From assembly GCF_002797315.1 (NCBI RefSeq), contig NZ_KZ454936.1, positions 867,133-931,132 of the forward strand: a DNA stretch of 64,000 nt. The letters run 5' to 3'. The notes under the pieces were generated by a model. That model was not told the origin of the DNA and made no database searches. It worked only from the letters and a program-made list of their open reading frames with translations. Position 1 is the stretch's first letter. Each line of letters opens with the position of its first letter. Below, piece after piece: positions 35,201-45,028 of this stretch. Both the position numbers and the translations under genes were made by a program. Origin of the DNA: Bacillus sp. FJAT-44742. Lineage in GTDB: Bacteria > Bacillota > Bacilli > Bacillales > Marinococcaceae.

Positions 35201-36388
35201 ATGGCCGCACTTAGTGGAAATTTATTATTAGTCGCCTTTTTTTGCTACCTTGCTGCTACAATATTTTTTGCTGTCTCTGTGACAGGTAAAAAATGGCGTA
35301 ACAAGGAAGGAGAAATGTCTGGAAACCGCTGGGGGCGATTAGGTTTTATTGCTTCTATTATTGGTTTGATTTTTGCCTTAGGCTATTTCTTTACCCGCTG
35401 GTCGGTAGCCGGGCATCCTCCTGTAAGTAACATGTTTGAATATACAACCTTTTTAGGGATCTGCATGGGGCTTGCTTTTATCATTCTCTATGCTATTTAT
35501 AAGTACGATGTCCTCGGCTTGTTTACGATGCCGATTGTGATGCTGATTATTGCATATGCTTCCATTTTCCCAAGAGAAGTGGATCCATTAATACCGGCAT
35601 TGCAGTCCTACTGGCTTCATATTCACGTCATTACGACTGCCATTGGCCAGGGGATCCTTGCGATAGGTTTTGCAGCAGGTCTTGTATACCTTGTTCGTAC
35701 GCTTGACTTTACCCAGCGTAACAAGAAGACTTTTTCTCTTGAGCTGATTATGTATTCTTTAATCAGTGTGCTCGGTTTTGTCATCATTACCAATGTATTT
35801 AACCTTATGGACTATGAGGCGACATTTCAGTACGTAAATGAGCAGGGAGCAGAGGCGGAAATTACGTATGAGCTTCCTGCATTGATCGGACCGAATGAAG
35901 GCGAGCTGATCAGCGAAGACCGAATGAATCCCTTCGTCTTTATGCCGGAATGGCTTCGGAGTGACGACTTAAATACGGTTGTTTGGGCTCTAGCTTCTGG
36001 TCTTATCCTTTACGGGGGATTACGATTAGGGTTTAGAAAACGGATTGGTGGAGCTATCCAGCCCATTTTAAAAGGAGTTAATCCCCAAATGGTCGATGAA
36101 GTCAGCTACCGGGCCATTGCGATTGGCTTTCCTGTCTTTACTCTCGGTGGATTGATCTTTGCCATGATTTGGGCTCAGATTGCCTGGACAAGATTTTGGG
36201 GCTGGGATCCAAAAGAGGTGTGGGCGCTCATTACATTCCTGTTTTATGCAGCCTATCTCCACCTGCGTCTTTCAAGAGGATGGCACGGTGAAAGGTCTGC
36301 CTGGCTGTGTGTGATTGGGTTTGCTATTATTATGTTTAACTTAATCTTTGTAAATCTTGTCATAGCAGGGCTGCACTCGTACGCTTAA
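35201..36388 (+). CDS. resC: Cytochrome c biogenesis protein ResC (CcsA family)
   Basis: A 395-residue multi-spanning membrane protein. The haem-binding WWD-type segment is [32 protein letters not shown], with conserved His residues before and after. It partners ResB as cytochrome c synthase. Its ATG lies 8 bases after AAGGAG. The frame opens nine bases earlier at a GTG that is too close to that site. Confidence 0.94.
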   Translation: MAALSGNLLLVAFFCYLAATIFFAVSVTGKKWRNKEGEMSGNRWGRLGFIASIIGLIFALGYFFTRWSVAGHPPVSNMFEYTTFLGICMGLAFIILYAIYKYDVLGLFTMPIVMLIIAYASIFPREVDPLIPALQSYWLHIHVITTAIGQGILAIGFAAGLVYLVRTLDFTQRNKKTFSLELIMYSLISVLGFVIITNVFNLMDYEATFQYVNEQGAEAEITYELPALIGPNEGELISEDRMNPFVFMPEWLRSDDLNTVVWALASGLILYGGLRLGFRKRIGGAIQPILKGVNPQMVDEVSYRAIAIGFPVFTLGGLIFAMIWAQIAWTRFWGWDPKEVWALITFLFYAAYLHLRLSRGWHGERSAWLCVIGFAIIMFNLIFVNLVIAGLHSYA

Positions 36389-36396
36389 TAATATTT

Positions 36397-36424
36397 TCCT
36401 CCCGTTTTACGGGAGGATTTTTTA
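36397..36424 (+). terminator. Terminator after resC
   Basis: TCCTCCCG-TTTTA-CGGGAGGA followed by TTTTTT. It suggests that resDE is mainly transcribed from its own promoter. Confidence 0.88.
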
Positions 36425-36490
36425 AAAGAGGTCAAGAAATGCTGTGTGCATAACGTAAAGAAATCGGAAGGTGCTAAAAGTACATTTAAT

Positions 36491-36519
36491 TTATGCTCTT
36501 TTCCTTATCATGTTAGAAT
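36491..36519 (+). promoter_or_regulatory. Possible SigA promoter of resDE
   Basis: TTATGC, 17 bases, then an extended TGT-TAGAAT -10 element (ends 36519). The -35 is weak (3 of 6). About 125 bases upstream of resD. Confidence 0.4.
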
Positions 36520-36644
36520 GGTCATGGAAGAAATAAAATGACTCCAGTCATTTTATACGGTGCGAATGGGATGTATTCATATGTTCATTATGTGACGAGT
36601 CATGAAGACTAACAGTTTAGGAAGAGGATTAGGAGGCAAGCGAT

Positions 36645-37361
36645 ATGAGTAAGGAAGCAAGAATATTGGTAGTCGACGATGAGGATCGTATCCGCCGTCT
36701 ACTGAAAATGTATTTAGAAAGAGAAAATTATGAAGTTGAGGAAGCCGATCATGGAGAACAAGCGTTAGAGTTAGCATTAAACGAAGAATATGATCTTATC
36801 TTACTGGATATTATGATGCCTGGCATGGATGGAGTAGAAGTGTGCCAGGAGCTTCGAAAAACAAAAGCGACCCCAGTGATCATGCTCACAGCTAAAGGAG
36901 AGGAAGCAAACAGGGTGCAAGGGTTTGAAGTAGGAACGGATGATTATATTGTGAAGCCATTCAGCCCCCGTGAAGTCGTGTTAAGGGTAAAAGCTCTCCT
37001 TAGACGCTCTTCCACAACAAAGTTCCTCCAAACAGAAACGCAAACAAAGGATGTATTGGTCTTTCCTTATTTAACCATTGATAATGATGCCCATAGAGTA
37101 TCCGTTGAAGGTGAAGTGATAAACCTGACTCCAAAGGAGTATGAACTTCTTTACTACCTTGCTCAGTCACCAGATAAAGTCTTTTCACGAGAGCAGCTGT
37201 TAAAAGATGTATGGAACTATGACTTTTTCGGTGACTTGAGAACAGTAGATACTCATATAAAAAGGCTCCGTGAAAAACTAAGCCGCGTGTCAGAAAATGC
37301 TGCAAATATGATTTCTACCGTATGGGGAGTAGGTTACAAATTTGAGGCTGTGAACGAATAA
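36645..37361 (+). CDS. resD: Response regulator ResD
   Basis: A 238-residue OmpR-type regulator. Receiver domain (1-120) with acidic pair DDE (11-13), phosphorylation Asp55 in LILLDIMMPGMDG, Thr in MLTAKGEE, and Lys in IVKPFSPRE. The C-terminal winged helix ends with RTVDTHIKRLREKLS and TVWGVGYKFEA. With ResE it controls respiration and anaerobic genes in Bacillus, including resABC itself. Confidence 0.95.
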   Translation: MSKEARILVVDDEDRIRRLLKMYLERENYEVEEADHGEQALELALNEEYDLILLDIMMPGMDGVEVCQELRKTKATPVIMLTAKGEEANRVQGFEVGTDDYIVKPFSPREVVLRVKALLRRSSTTKFLQTETQTKDVLVFPYLTIDNDAHRVSVEGEVINLTPKEYELLYYLAQSPDKVFSREQLLKDVWNYDFFGDLRTVDTHIKRLREKLSRVSENAANMISTVWGVGYKFEAVNE

Positions 37362-39145
37362 TGCTGTGGAGAAGCGTTGTTGGTAAGCTTTGGCTTACCA
37401 TCCTTTTACTTGTATCAGTCGTCCTGCTTCTCCTGACAGTTCTTCTCCTGCAGTTTTTTGAAGGGTTCCATATAAATGAGGCGGAAGAGCAGCTGACAAA
37501 TCATGCGAATGTAATCGCTTCTTTAATGGAGGAGTTTGATGACGACATAGAAGCACTTGAAACAATTGAAGGGATCGCCGCCTCATACGAAACGAGGCTG
37601 ACAATCTTTGAAGGCACGGAACACATCTGGTCCTCAACCGCTGAGGACCCTTATAATGTCTACCTGCCCTCAGACATTTTCTTAGAAAATGAGATCCTCT
37701 CAAGGGTCATTACTGAAAATGAAAGTGTCGTCACCCACGGGGATTTTCCGGTATATGAAAATGGTGAAGAAATCCATAATGAGATTTTTGTGGTCGGTAT
37801 CCCTCTGGAAATGGGAGAGGATGATGGAGCATTATTTCTTTATCAGTCTCTTGCTGTAATAGAGGATACGACAGGAGTGACAAGGCAGATTATCCTTCTT
37901 TCTGCGGGAATTGCTATTATTTTAACGACTATTTTTGCATTTTTTCTCTCAAGCCGAATTACTGCCCCCCTCCGAAAAATGAGGCAGGTAACACTTGAAG
38001 TAGCAGAAGGGAAGTTTGACACAAAGGTTCCAACACTCACTAACGATGAAATTGGGCAGCTTGCTAATGCCTTTAACCGAATGCGCCGGGAATTAAACAG
38101 AAGCGTAACCCAGGTTAATCAAGAAAAAGAGCAGCTTTCCCGAGTTTTAAGCAGTATGGCCGACGGGGTAGTAACGATTGACCGCAAAGGAAGCATTTTG
38201 ATTACTAATCCTCCTGCAGATCGTTTTCTTCAAGCCTATTATTATGAAATGGGTGGAGAATTAACACTGGAAAAGCTGCCAAAGGATATGAAAAAGCTCT
38301 TCCAGCAGGTAGTAGCGATCGAGCGGGAACAAGTAACTGAAATTGATTTGCAAGGACGGCACTATGCGATTATTATGACACCTCTATACGATGGCACCTT
38401 TGTGAGAGGGGTCGTCGTGCTGATAAGAGACATGACAGAGGAGAAGCAGCACGATAAGCTAAGAAAGGACTTTATTGCCAATGTATCCCATGAGCTCAGA
38501 ACCCCGATATCGATGCTTCAAGGGTATAGTGAGGCAATTATTGATGATATTGCAGCTACAGATGAGGAGAAAAAGGAGCTTGGCCAGATTATATATGAAG
38601 AGTCTCTCCGAATGGGTAGACTGGTCAATGAGCTTCTTGATATTGCTCGTATGGAGGCCGGCCATATTCAATTAAATAAAGAGCCGATTCAGATCCATGA
38701 AATGAGCGCAAAAATAACCAGAAAGTTTCACGGCCTGGCTAAAGAAGCGGGAGTCAATCTTCAAACCGAAGTTACCGGAGAAGAGCCTGTGATGGATGTT
38801 GACCCAGACAGATATGAGCAGGTGCTGACGAACTTAATTCATAACGCCATTCGTCATACGGAGGCTGGCGGAACGGTGACACTTCGTGTGGAAACAGACC
38901 AATCCGGAGTTTCTGTTGATGTGGAGGACACTGGATCAGGTATACCAGAAGAAGACCTGCCCTTTGTGTTTGAACGTTTTTATAAGGCAGATAAAGCCAG
39001 AACTCGGGGCCGCTCAGGAACGGGCCTTGGCCTTGCTATCGCAAAGAATATTGTGGAGGGACATAACGGCCAGATTTCTGCTCACAGTAAAGTGGAGGAG
39101 GGCACGACTTTTACCTTTCATATACCAAGAGAAGACGTTCAATAA
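37361..39145 (+). CDS. resE: Sensor histidine kinase ResE
   Basis: A 594-residue membrane kinase. Segments: TM about 9-31, an acidic extracellular domain, TM about 172-195, HAMP (to ~245), PAS (about 250-360), HisKA with the phospho-acceptor in NVSHELRTPI (His ~377), and an ATPase domain with N box (NLIHNAIRHT), DTGSGIPEEDLPFVFERFYKADKART and GTGLGLAIAKNIVEGHNG. It overlaps resD by one base (TAATG). Confidence 0.94.
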   Translation: MLWRSVVGKLWLTILLLVSVVLLLLTVLLLQFFEGFHINEAEEQLTNHANVIASLMEEFDDDIEALETIEGIAASYETRLTIFEGTEHIWSSTAEDPYNVYLPSDIFLENEILSRVITENESVVTHGDFPVYENGEEIHNEIFVVGIPLEMGEDDGALFLYQSLAVIEDTTGVTRQIILLSAGIAIILTTIFAFFLSSRITAPLRKMRQVTLEVAEGKFDTKVPTLTNDEIGQLANAFNRMRRELNRSVTQVNQEKEQLSRVLSSMADGVVTIDRKGSILITNPPADRFLQAYYYEMGGELTLEKLPKDMKKLFQQVVAIEREQVTEIDLQGRHYAIIMTPLYDGTFVRGVVVLIRDMTEEKQHDKLRKDFIANVSHELRTPISMLQGYSEAIIDDIAATDEEKKELGQIIYEESLRMGRLVNELLDIARMEAGHIQLNKEPIQIHEMSAKITRKFHGLAKEAGVNLQTEVTGEEPVMDVDPDRYEQVLTNLIHNAIRHTEAGGTVTLRVETDQSGVSVDVEDTGSGIPEEDLPFVFERFYKADKARTRGRSGTGLGLAIAKNIVEGHNGQISAHSKVEEGTTFTFHIPREDVQ

Positions 39146-39303
39146 CCTCGGTAGTTATTTGTCTTCCTAGTGCTGTTGAAAAGAGAATTATTTTGGCACG
39201 GTATAAAGAAGGGAGAGGGCAGCACAGGCTGAAAGCTCTCTCAGTCTTTGTCCGATGACACTTACAAGCTCCATACAAAAGTTCAGGGAAAGGAGTGGGC
39301 ACA

Positions 39304-40035
39304 TTGACAGAATGGTACGAAGAAAGCTTTCAGGAAGACTATCTGAGAATTTATGATCACAGGGATGAACAAAAAGCAGCTCGGGAGCTTGAAGCATTAA
39401 TGTCCTATATTCCTCTTCAAAAAAAGATGACAGTGCTGGATCTGTGCTGTGGTCATGGACGCCATTGCCGCTGGCTTGCCCGTAAGGATTTTGACGTCAC
39501 CGGGGTCGATCTCTCAGCTGTTTTATTGAAAAAAGCGATTGACTTGACGAGTGACCTTCCTATTAAGTACATGCGTGCGGATGTAAGAAATATTCAATTT
39601 AACAATGAATATGATGCTGTATTTAATTTATTTACAAGTTTTGGTTACTTTCCGGATGATGAAGAGAATGAGCTTGTTTTTAAAAATGCTTATCAAGCAT
39701 TAAAGCCTGGGGGATGGTTTTTATTTGACTATTTAAATCCTGAGTATGTTACGAAAAACCTGATAGCAGAGGATGAATCAAATAAGGACGGCCTGCACAT
39801 CAGGCAGCAGCGGAAAATTGACAAGGGGTTTGTTACGAAAACGATTACGATTCACGATAATGAATCAAAAAGAGAATACCTTGAACGAGTGAAGCTTTAT
39901 TCTGCAGATGAGCTTAAACGTATGCTTGAAAGCAGCGGTTTCACTATTCAATCTCACTTTGGGGATTATGATGCTTCTCCTTACCAATCCGCCACATCTC
40001 CTCGACAAATTTTTATTTGCCATAAGGAGAAATAA
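39304..40035 (+). CDS. Class I SAM-dependent methyltransferase
   Basis: A 243-residue methyltransferase: motif I VLDLCCGHGRHCRWLA, acidic ribose-binding Asp in DFDVTGVDLSAVLLKKA, and the FNLFTSFGYFPDDEENE segment. The substrate cannot be told. The TTG at 39304 is 8 bases after AAAGGAG; a GTG nine bases earlier overlaps that site. It lies alone between resE and the cobalamin riboswitch. Confidence 0.8.
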   Translation: MTEWYEESFQEDYLRIYDHRDEQKAARELEALMSYIPLQKKMTVLDLCCGHGRHCRWLARKDFDVTGVDLSAVLLKKAIDLTSDLPIKYMRADVRNIQFNNEYDAVFNLFTSFGYFPDDEENELVFKNAYQALKPGGWFLFDYLNPEYVTKNLIAEDESNKDGLHIRQQRKIDKGFVTKTITIHDNESKREYLERVKLYSADELKRMLESSGFTIQSHFGDYDASPYQSATSPRQIFICHKEK

Positions 40036-40127
40036 AGGGAAAATGAAAAAAATGCTGAAAAATCATCTTTTCAAACAAAAAATATCCTGTATACTTTGAA
40101 TATGGAGAAAACAAAATACCGTTCACA

Positions 40128-40300
40128 TCTATGGTCAATTTCCTATCAAGGGAAATGTTAAAAGGGAAGCCCGGTGAAAATCCGGCACGGTCCCGCCACT
40201 GTATACGCGTGGAAAGCCTATCAAGCCACTGTCTGCTGCAAGCAGGTTGGGAAGGCAGGCTGGTCCAGAACGTGGAAGTCAGGAGACCTGCCTTAGATGA
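40128..40300 (+). ncRNA. Cobalamin (AdoCbl) riboswitch
   Basis: Conserved blocks in order: GGGAAGCCCGGTGAAAATCC, GGCACGGTCCCGCCACTGTA, and the B12 box AAGTCAGGAGACCTGCC. It precedes the cobalamin transport and salvage operon. A TGTATACT -10-like element lies at about 40088-40095. High cobalamin should favour the downstream terminator and shut the operon. Confidence 0.95.
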
Positions 40301-40390
40301 ATATATGCCATGCCTTCGAGGAAAAGGTGGAAGCAGACGTGATAACTGCCTTACGGCTGTCTAACAGTGACTTAGGTTATACACATGTAT

Positions 40391-40420
40391 GCTCTCCTTT
40401 TGAAAAAGGGGAGCTTTTTT
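40391..40420 (+). terminator. Expression-platform terminator of the cobalamin riboswitch
   Basis: GCTCTCCTTTT pairs with AAAAGGGGAGC (one G-T pair) followed by six T, 90 bases after the B12 box and 100 bases before the first gene of the operon. Confidence 0.88.
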
Positions 40421-40521
40421 GCATCTATAGGATGTTAGTAACCATGGGATAAGAAAAGCTGCCGTATCGAGTCCTTTCACCATTTTAGAGAAAGAACGGA
40501 AATGAAAAGGAGAGACAAAGA

Positions 40522-41553
40522 GTGAGAAAACAATGGGTAATGGGTACGTCACTACTTTTAGTAATGAGTTTAGCAGCATGCGGAGAGACAGAGGATACAG
40601 GAGAAGAAGCTGCCGAGGATACGACTGAAGAATCTATGGAAGAAGAGACAGCTGAGGAGCCGCAAGAAGACACTGACACCGACGGAGAAGTCGGTGCAGA
40701 AGCCGATTTTCCAGTGACGATTGAAGATGCAGTTGGTGAAGAGGTTACAATTGAGGAAGAGCCTCAAAGAATTGTCAGCTTGATTCCGAGCAATACAGAG
40801 ACTGCTTTTGCATTAGGAGCCGGAGATCGCATTGTGGGAGTTACTGACAACGATACATACCCCGAAGAAGTGAATGATATTCAGAGTGTAGGCGGGATGG
40901 AATTTGATGTGGAAACCATTTTGTCATTAGAGCCTGATCTTGTTCTGGCTCATGAGTCCTCCGCTCACTTCAGTGAGGAAGGTTTCAATCAATTGCAGGA
41001 GGCAGACATTACCGTTTTATTTGTAAGTGAGGCTTCTGGTTTTGATGATGCTTACGATTCGATTGAAATGATTGGTGCGGCCACAGGGACATATGAGGAG
41101 GCTGAAACGCTTGTAGCTGAGATGCAGGAAGGTGTTAATGATCTCCAGGAACAAGCCCAGGAAATATCCGAGGATGAAAGACAAACAGTCTGGCTTGAGG
41201 TGGGGCCGGCTCCAGAAATATATACTACTGGCACAAACACCTTTTTACATGAGATTCTGGAAATGATCAATGCTGAAAATGCTGCCCAAAATGAAGAGGG
41301 GTGGGTTCAGTACAGTGAAGAAGATGTTATCGCCTTAAATCCCGATGTGATCATTACAACCTATGGTTTTTATGTGGAAGATCCTGAAGAAGAAATTCTC
41401 TCACGATCGGGCTGGAGTGATATTCCAGCTGTAGAAAATGAAAGAATTTATGATGTACATGCAGATAAAGTTACAAGACCAGGACCTCGTTTAGTAGACG
41501 GTGCTGAAGCAATTGCTGAGCTGGTTTATCCTGATGTCTTTAACAACGAATAA
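40522..41553 (+). CDS. btuF: Cobalamin/cobamide ABC transporter substrate-binding lipoprotein
   Basis: A 343-residue class-III solute-binding protein. It has a signal peptide and lipobox SLAAC (Cys20), then an extremely acidic Glu/Asp/Thr linker (about 21-62), then the binding domain with PQRIVSLIPSNTETAFALGAGDRIVGVTD, VETILSLEPDLVLAH and IYDVHADKVTRPGPRLVDGAE. The riboswitch and the operon content indicate cobalamin or cobinamide rather than siderophore. Start GTG behind AAAGGAGA. Operon head. Confidence 0.9.
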   Translation: MRKQWVMGTSLLLVMSLAACGETEDTGEEAAEDTTEESMEEETAEEPQEDTDTDGEVGAEADFPVTIEDAVGEEVTIEEEPQRIVSLIPSNTETAFALGAGDRIVGVTDNDTYPEEVNDIQSVGGMEFDVETILSLEPDLVLAHESSAHFSEEGFNQLQEADITVLFVSEASGFDDAYDSIEMIGAATGTYEEAETLVAEMQEGVNDLQEQAQEISEDERQTVWLEVGPAPEIYTTGTNTFLHEILEMINAENAAQNEEGWVQYSEEDVIALNPDVIITTYGFYVEDPEEEILSRSGWSDIPAVENERIYDVHADKVTRPGPRLVDGAEAIAELVYPDVFNNE

Positions 41554-42574
41554 AAAAAAGTGGGCTGCTTATGGAGGGAGTGTTCTCTTCCTTTTTGCAG
41601 CCCTTATTATTGGTATTTCAATTGGCAGTATTGGAATTCCTTTTTCAACGACAGTGATAGTTCTTCTTCAGGAAGGTGCCGGAATACCACTAGGCGCTGA
41701 AATCGATTCCGTTACGCGAAACATTATCTTGGATATCCGTCTTCCTCGCGTAACTCTTGCCCTTTTGGTAGGGGCATCTCTAGCCATGGCAGGATCTGCT
41801 TTTCAAGGGTTTTTAAAAAATCCCCTGGCAGATCCATTCACACTGGGTGTATCATCCGGGGCTGCTCTTGGTGCTGTGATTGTTCTTTTTCTTGGGCTTT
41901 CTCTCCCGCTGATTGGAGCTTTTACTCTTCCTTTTGTCAGTGTGGTCTCCGGATTTTTGACTCTTTTTCTAGTACTGTTTTTTGCCAGGATTGTGCAAAA
42001 GAATTTAGCTACAGAAACTATTATTTTAGCGGGAATCATATTCAGTTCATTTCTAGGATCGTTGATGTCTCTTTTGATTGCATTAACAGGTGAGGAACTT
42101 CGTCAGATCATTACCTGGCTGATGGGCAGTGTATCAATGAGAGGGTGGAGTCATGTCTTTCTTATGCTTCCTTTCTTTATAGCGGGAGCTGTTATACTGT
42201 TTGCAAACAGCAGAGAGCTGAATGCAATGGTTTTTGGTGAAGAGACAGCTAAAACGTTAGGAGTAAATACAGAAGCAAGAAAGATTTCCATCTTACTTGG
42301 AGCATCCTTGTTAACGGGGTCAGCAGTAGCGGTCTCAGGAACGATTGGATTTGTCGGGCTGGTTATCCCTCACCTGGTCCGTCTGTTGTTTGGAGCTGAC
42401 CACCGTCATCATTTACCGTTATCGCTACTGATAGGAGGGGCATTTCTCGTATTAACAGACATGGCAGCAAGGACTCTGATTGCCCCGACGGAACTCCCTA
42501 TTGGTGTATTAACAGCAATCATTGGTGCTCCTGTTTTTGGATTGCTTCTCCTGAGAGAACGCAAAAAGCTTTAA
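41534..42574 (+). CDS. btuC: Cobalamin ABC transporter permease (FecCD family)
   Basis: A 346-residue polytopic permease with the family motifs RLPRVTLALLVGASLAMAGSAFQGFLKNPLADPFTLGVSSGAALGA, the ATPase-contacting AKTLGVNTE segment and GTIGFVGLVIPHLVRLLFGADHRH. It begins inside btuF; the ATG at 41534 gives a usual N terminus and implies coupling. It pairs with BtuF and the BtuD domain. Confidence 0.9.
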   Translation: MSLTTNKKKWAAYGGSVLFLFAALIIGISIGSIGIPFSTTVIVLLQEGAGIPLGAEIDSVTRNIILDIRLPRVTLALLVGASLAMAGSAFQGFLKNPLADPFTLGVSSGAALGAVIVLFLGLSLPLIGAFTLPFVSVVSGFLTLFLVLFFARIVQKNLATETIILAGIIFSSFLGSLMSLLIALTGEELRQIITWLMGSVSMRGWSHVFLMLPFFIAGAVILFANSRELNAMVFGEETAKTLGVNTEARKISILLGASLLTGSAVAVSGTIGFVGLVIPHLVRLLFGADHRHHLPLSLLIGGAFLVLTDMAARTLIAPTELPIGVLTAIIGAPVFGLLLLRERKKL

Positions 42575-42596
42575 GCAGAAAAGGAGGTGCAGAAAC

Positions 42597-44072
42597 GTGC
42601 TGACGATTGAACATATCTCCGGTGGTTATACAAATAAAGAAGATGTCGTAAAGGACATTAACCTTAACATTAACAAAGGGGAAATCTTTGGAATACTAGG
42701 TCCAAATGGAAGCGGAAAGTCCACGTTATTAAAAATCCTTCATGCCGCCCTTCCTTCCTCTTCAGGAAGAGTTCTTCTCGGTGACAAGGATATTATGGAT
42801 TACTCCTCGAAACAACTGGCTAAAAAAATGGCGGTACTTCCCCAGCATGCAGAGACTGCCTTTTCCTATAGTGTCAGACAGGTTGTTGAGCTTGGGAGAT
42901 ATCCTTATCAAAAGGGGTGGCTTGGTTTAACCACATCAGCTGATGAAGAAGTCATCCACCAGGCAATGCAGGAAACGAATGTCCTTCACTTTGCGGAGAA
43001 GCCTGTTAGCCAGTTAAGCGGCGGTGAGAAGCAAAGAGTAATGCTTGCCAGAGCGCTGGCACAGGAACCAGATATACTATTGCTTGATGAGCCTACCAAT
43101 CATTTGGATGTTTCTTTTCAAATGAGCCTGCTCGACACGCTGAAAAGCTGGACACGTGAAAAAGGGTTAACAGTAGTGGCAGTTCTCCACGATTTAAATA
43201 TGGCTTCTATGTATTGTCACAGAGTGCTTCTCATGGATAAAGGGAAAGAAAAGGCTCTCGGTCCCCCTGCCAAGGTGATGGAAGGAAATCTGCTGGAGGA
43301 AGTTTACGAAACGGCCATTACACGAAAGGAACATCCGGATGTTCCCAGCCCCCTTCTTTCACTTACTCCTAGTAAAGAGGAGAGATCTATGAACGTGCTG
43401 ACAAATATTGAAAAGAAGACAACTGAGGAAATCATTCACCTTACTGTCCCGTTTCCCTTTAAAACTTGTTCTTCAGCAGTTATCGGATCAGGAATAGGAT
43501 GGGCCAGCCATTTTGTTAACCGGCACGTCCCTTATGATTATTATTGTGATAATACGGAGGAAGAGTTTCGTCAATTCTTACAACAAAGAGGTATTGACGA
43601 TGCAGATACTGTAGGGATGATGACCGCAGCTGTTCTGAAAGACGCCGCCTTCCGCAGATTTTCTACTGAGGATGCAGATTTGCTGATCCTGGTCACGGCA
43701 GGCACCTCTAATGCCGTTGATGCGGCTCGAGCACATACTCATCAATCCGTTAAAGAAACAGCGGGCACAATTAATATGTGGGTGTTTATAGACGGCACGC
43801 TTCCTGATGCCGCCTTTGTTCAGGCTTTAATGACCGCTACGGAAGCGAAAGCAAAATCTCTGGCAGACTTTGGGATACTGGATGAGAGAACAAAAACGAT
43901 TGCGACAGGCACATCTACGGACAGTATCGTGGTGGCGGCAAGCCAGCAGGGCAGAACCCATGAGTATGGGGGAACGGTTACGCCTCTTGGCCGCCAAATC
44001 GGAAGAGGGGTTTATGAAGCTGTGACAGAATCGCTTTCTTCCTATTTTCGCAGGAAGGAAACAATGGCTTGA
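42597..44072 (+). CDS. btuD: Fused cobalamin ABC ATPase and adenosylcobinamide amidohydrolase (BtuD-CbiZ)
   Basis: A 491-residue fusion. Residues 1-255 are an ABC ATPase (Walker A GPNGSGKST, signature LSGGEKQR, Walker B LLLDEPTNH). Residues about 275-487 are a CbiZ-type domain (GSGIGWASHFVNRHVPYDYYC, VGMMTAAVLKDAAFR, VTAGTSNAVDAAR, GTSTDSIVVAASQQG). CbiZ cleaves the aminopropanol side chain of adenosylcobinamide to give adenosylcobyric acid for salvage. The fusion couples uptake with remodelling. GTG start behind AAAGGAGG. Confidence 0.92.
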   Translation: MLTIEHISGGYTNKEDVVKDINLNINKGEIFGILGPNGSGKSTLLKILHAALPSSSGRVLLGDKDIMDYSSKQLAKKMAVLPQHAETAFSYSVRQVVELGRYPYQKGWLGLTTSADEEVIHQAMQETNVLHFAEKPVSQLSGGEKQRVMLARALAQEPDILLLDEPTNHLDVSFQMSLLDTLKSWTREKGLTVVAVLHDLNMASMYCHRVLLMDKGKEKALGPPAKVMEGNLLEEVYETAITRKEHPDVPSPLLSLTPSKEERSMNVLTNIEKKTTEEIIHLTVPFPFKTCSSAVIGSGIGWASHFVNRHVPYDYYCDNTEEEFRQFLQQRGIDDADTVGMMTAAVLKDAAFRRFSTEDADLLILVTAGTSNAVDAARAHTHQSVKETAGTINMWVFIDGTLPDAAFVQALMTATEAKAKSLADFGILDERTKTIATGTSTDSIVVAASQQGRTHEYGGTVTPLGRQIGRGVYEAVTESLSSYFRRKETMA

Positions 44073-45028
44073 TGATGTATCATTTGATGGCACTGACCGG
44101 AGCGGTGCTGCTTGATCGTTTCCTGGGTGATCCTCATTCAAAAGCGCACCCGGTGGTAGTAATGGGTACTCTAATTTCTTTTTTAGAAAAGAAATTAAAT
44201 AAGGGCACTTTTTTAAAAGCCAGAGGGGGAGTTCTCCTTTTTATTGTCTGCCTTTGTACCCTTGGTGTCATTTCAGCCGCTGTTGTTGCCGCTTACAGCA
44301 TCCATCCAGTCGTTGGTGTACTCACTGAGAGTGTGCTGATTTGGCTTGCGATCGGACAGAGAAGCTTAGAAAAAGCGGCTGAAAATATTGCCAAGCCTCT
44401 AAGAGAGGGAAACACTAATGAGGCTCGGAGACAGACTGCGATGATCGTTTCCCGGGATACAGAGACGATGCAAGAAAAGGATATGGTAAGGTCGGCTGTG
44501 GAGAGTGTGGGCGAAAATACGTCTGACGGTGTAACAGCGCCTCTCTTCTATGCCCTTATTGGAGGAGCTCCTCTTGCTTACCTTTATCGTGCCATTAATA
44601 CATGTGATGCAATGGTCGGTTACAAAACAAGCAAATACCTTCATTTTGGCTGGGCAGCTGCCAGGGCAGATGATCTGGCAAATATTGTTCCGGCACGGCT
44701 GACTGCTTTATTAATGGTGATAAGTGCTGGCGCTGGCAAACCACTCTCTACTTTCGAAAGCATGAAAGGAACCATGAGAGATGCAAAGCTTCATGACAGC
44801 CCAAACAGCGGGTATGGGGAGGCAGCCATAGCATACATACTAGGCGTTACTCTTGGCGGGGATACAATGTATCACGGTAAAATGGTATCCAGACCTCATT
44901 TTGGCAGGGGAACAAAAGAACTTGCTCCTGATCGAATTTTAGAAGCCGTTCATATCATGAAAAAGACAGTAGCAGTATTTATACTTTTTTGCTGGTTAAT
45001 AGGAGGAGTTGTCTATGCATTGGCCTGA
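44072..45028 (+). CDS. cbiB: Adenosylcobinamide-phosphate synthase CbiB
   Basis: A 318-residue membrane protein with LDRFLGDPHSKAHPVVVMGTLI, SAVESVGENTSDGVTAPLFYALIGGAPLAYLYRAINTCDAMVGY, HFGWAAARADDLANIVPARLTA and DSPNSGYGEAAIAYILG. It attaches aminopropanol phosphate to adenosylcobyric acid. It therefore uses both the CbiZ product and the CobD product made by neighbouring genes. Start ATG 44072 overlaps the previous stop. Confidence 0.93.
   Translation: MMYHLMALTGAVLLDRFLGDPHSKAHPVVVMGTLISFLEKKLNKGTFLKARGGVLLFIVCLCTLGVISAAVVAAYSIHPVVGVLTESVLIWLAIGQRSLEKAAENIAKPLREGNTNEARRQTAMIVSRDTETMQEKDMVRSAVESVGENTSDGVTAPLFYALIGGAPLAYLYRAINTCDAMVGYKTSKYLHFGWAAARADDLANIVPARLTALLMVISAGAGKPLSTFESMKGTMRDAKLHDSPNSGYGEAAIAYILGVTLGGDTMYHGKMVSRPHFGRGTKELAPDRILEAVHIMKKTVAVFILFCWLIGGVVYALA

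Noticed and set aside
42742-42930. Frame inside btuD-cbiZ and similar small same-strand frames in cobS, cobC and resB
   Set aside because: They are out-of-frame shadows within well-supported genes and lack ribosome binding sites.
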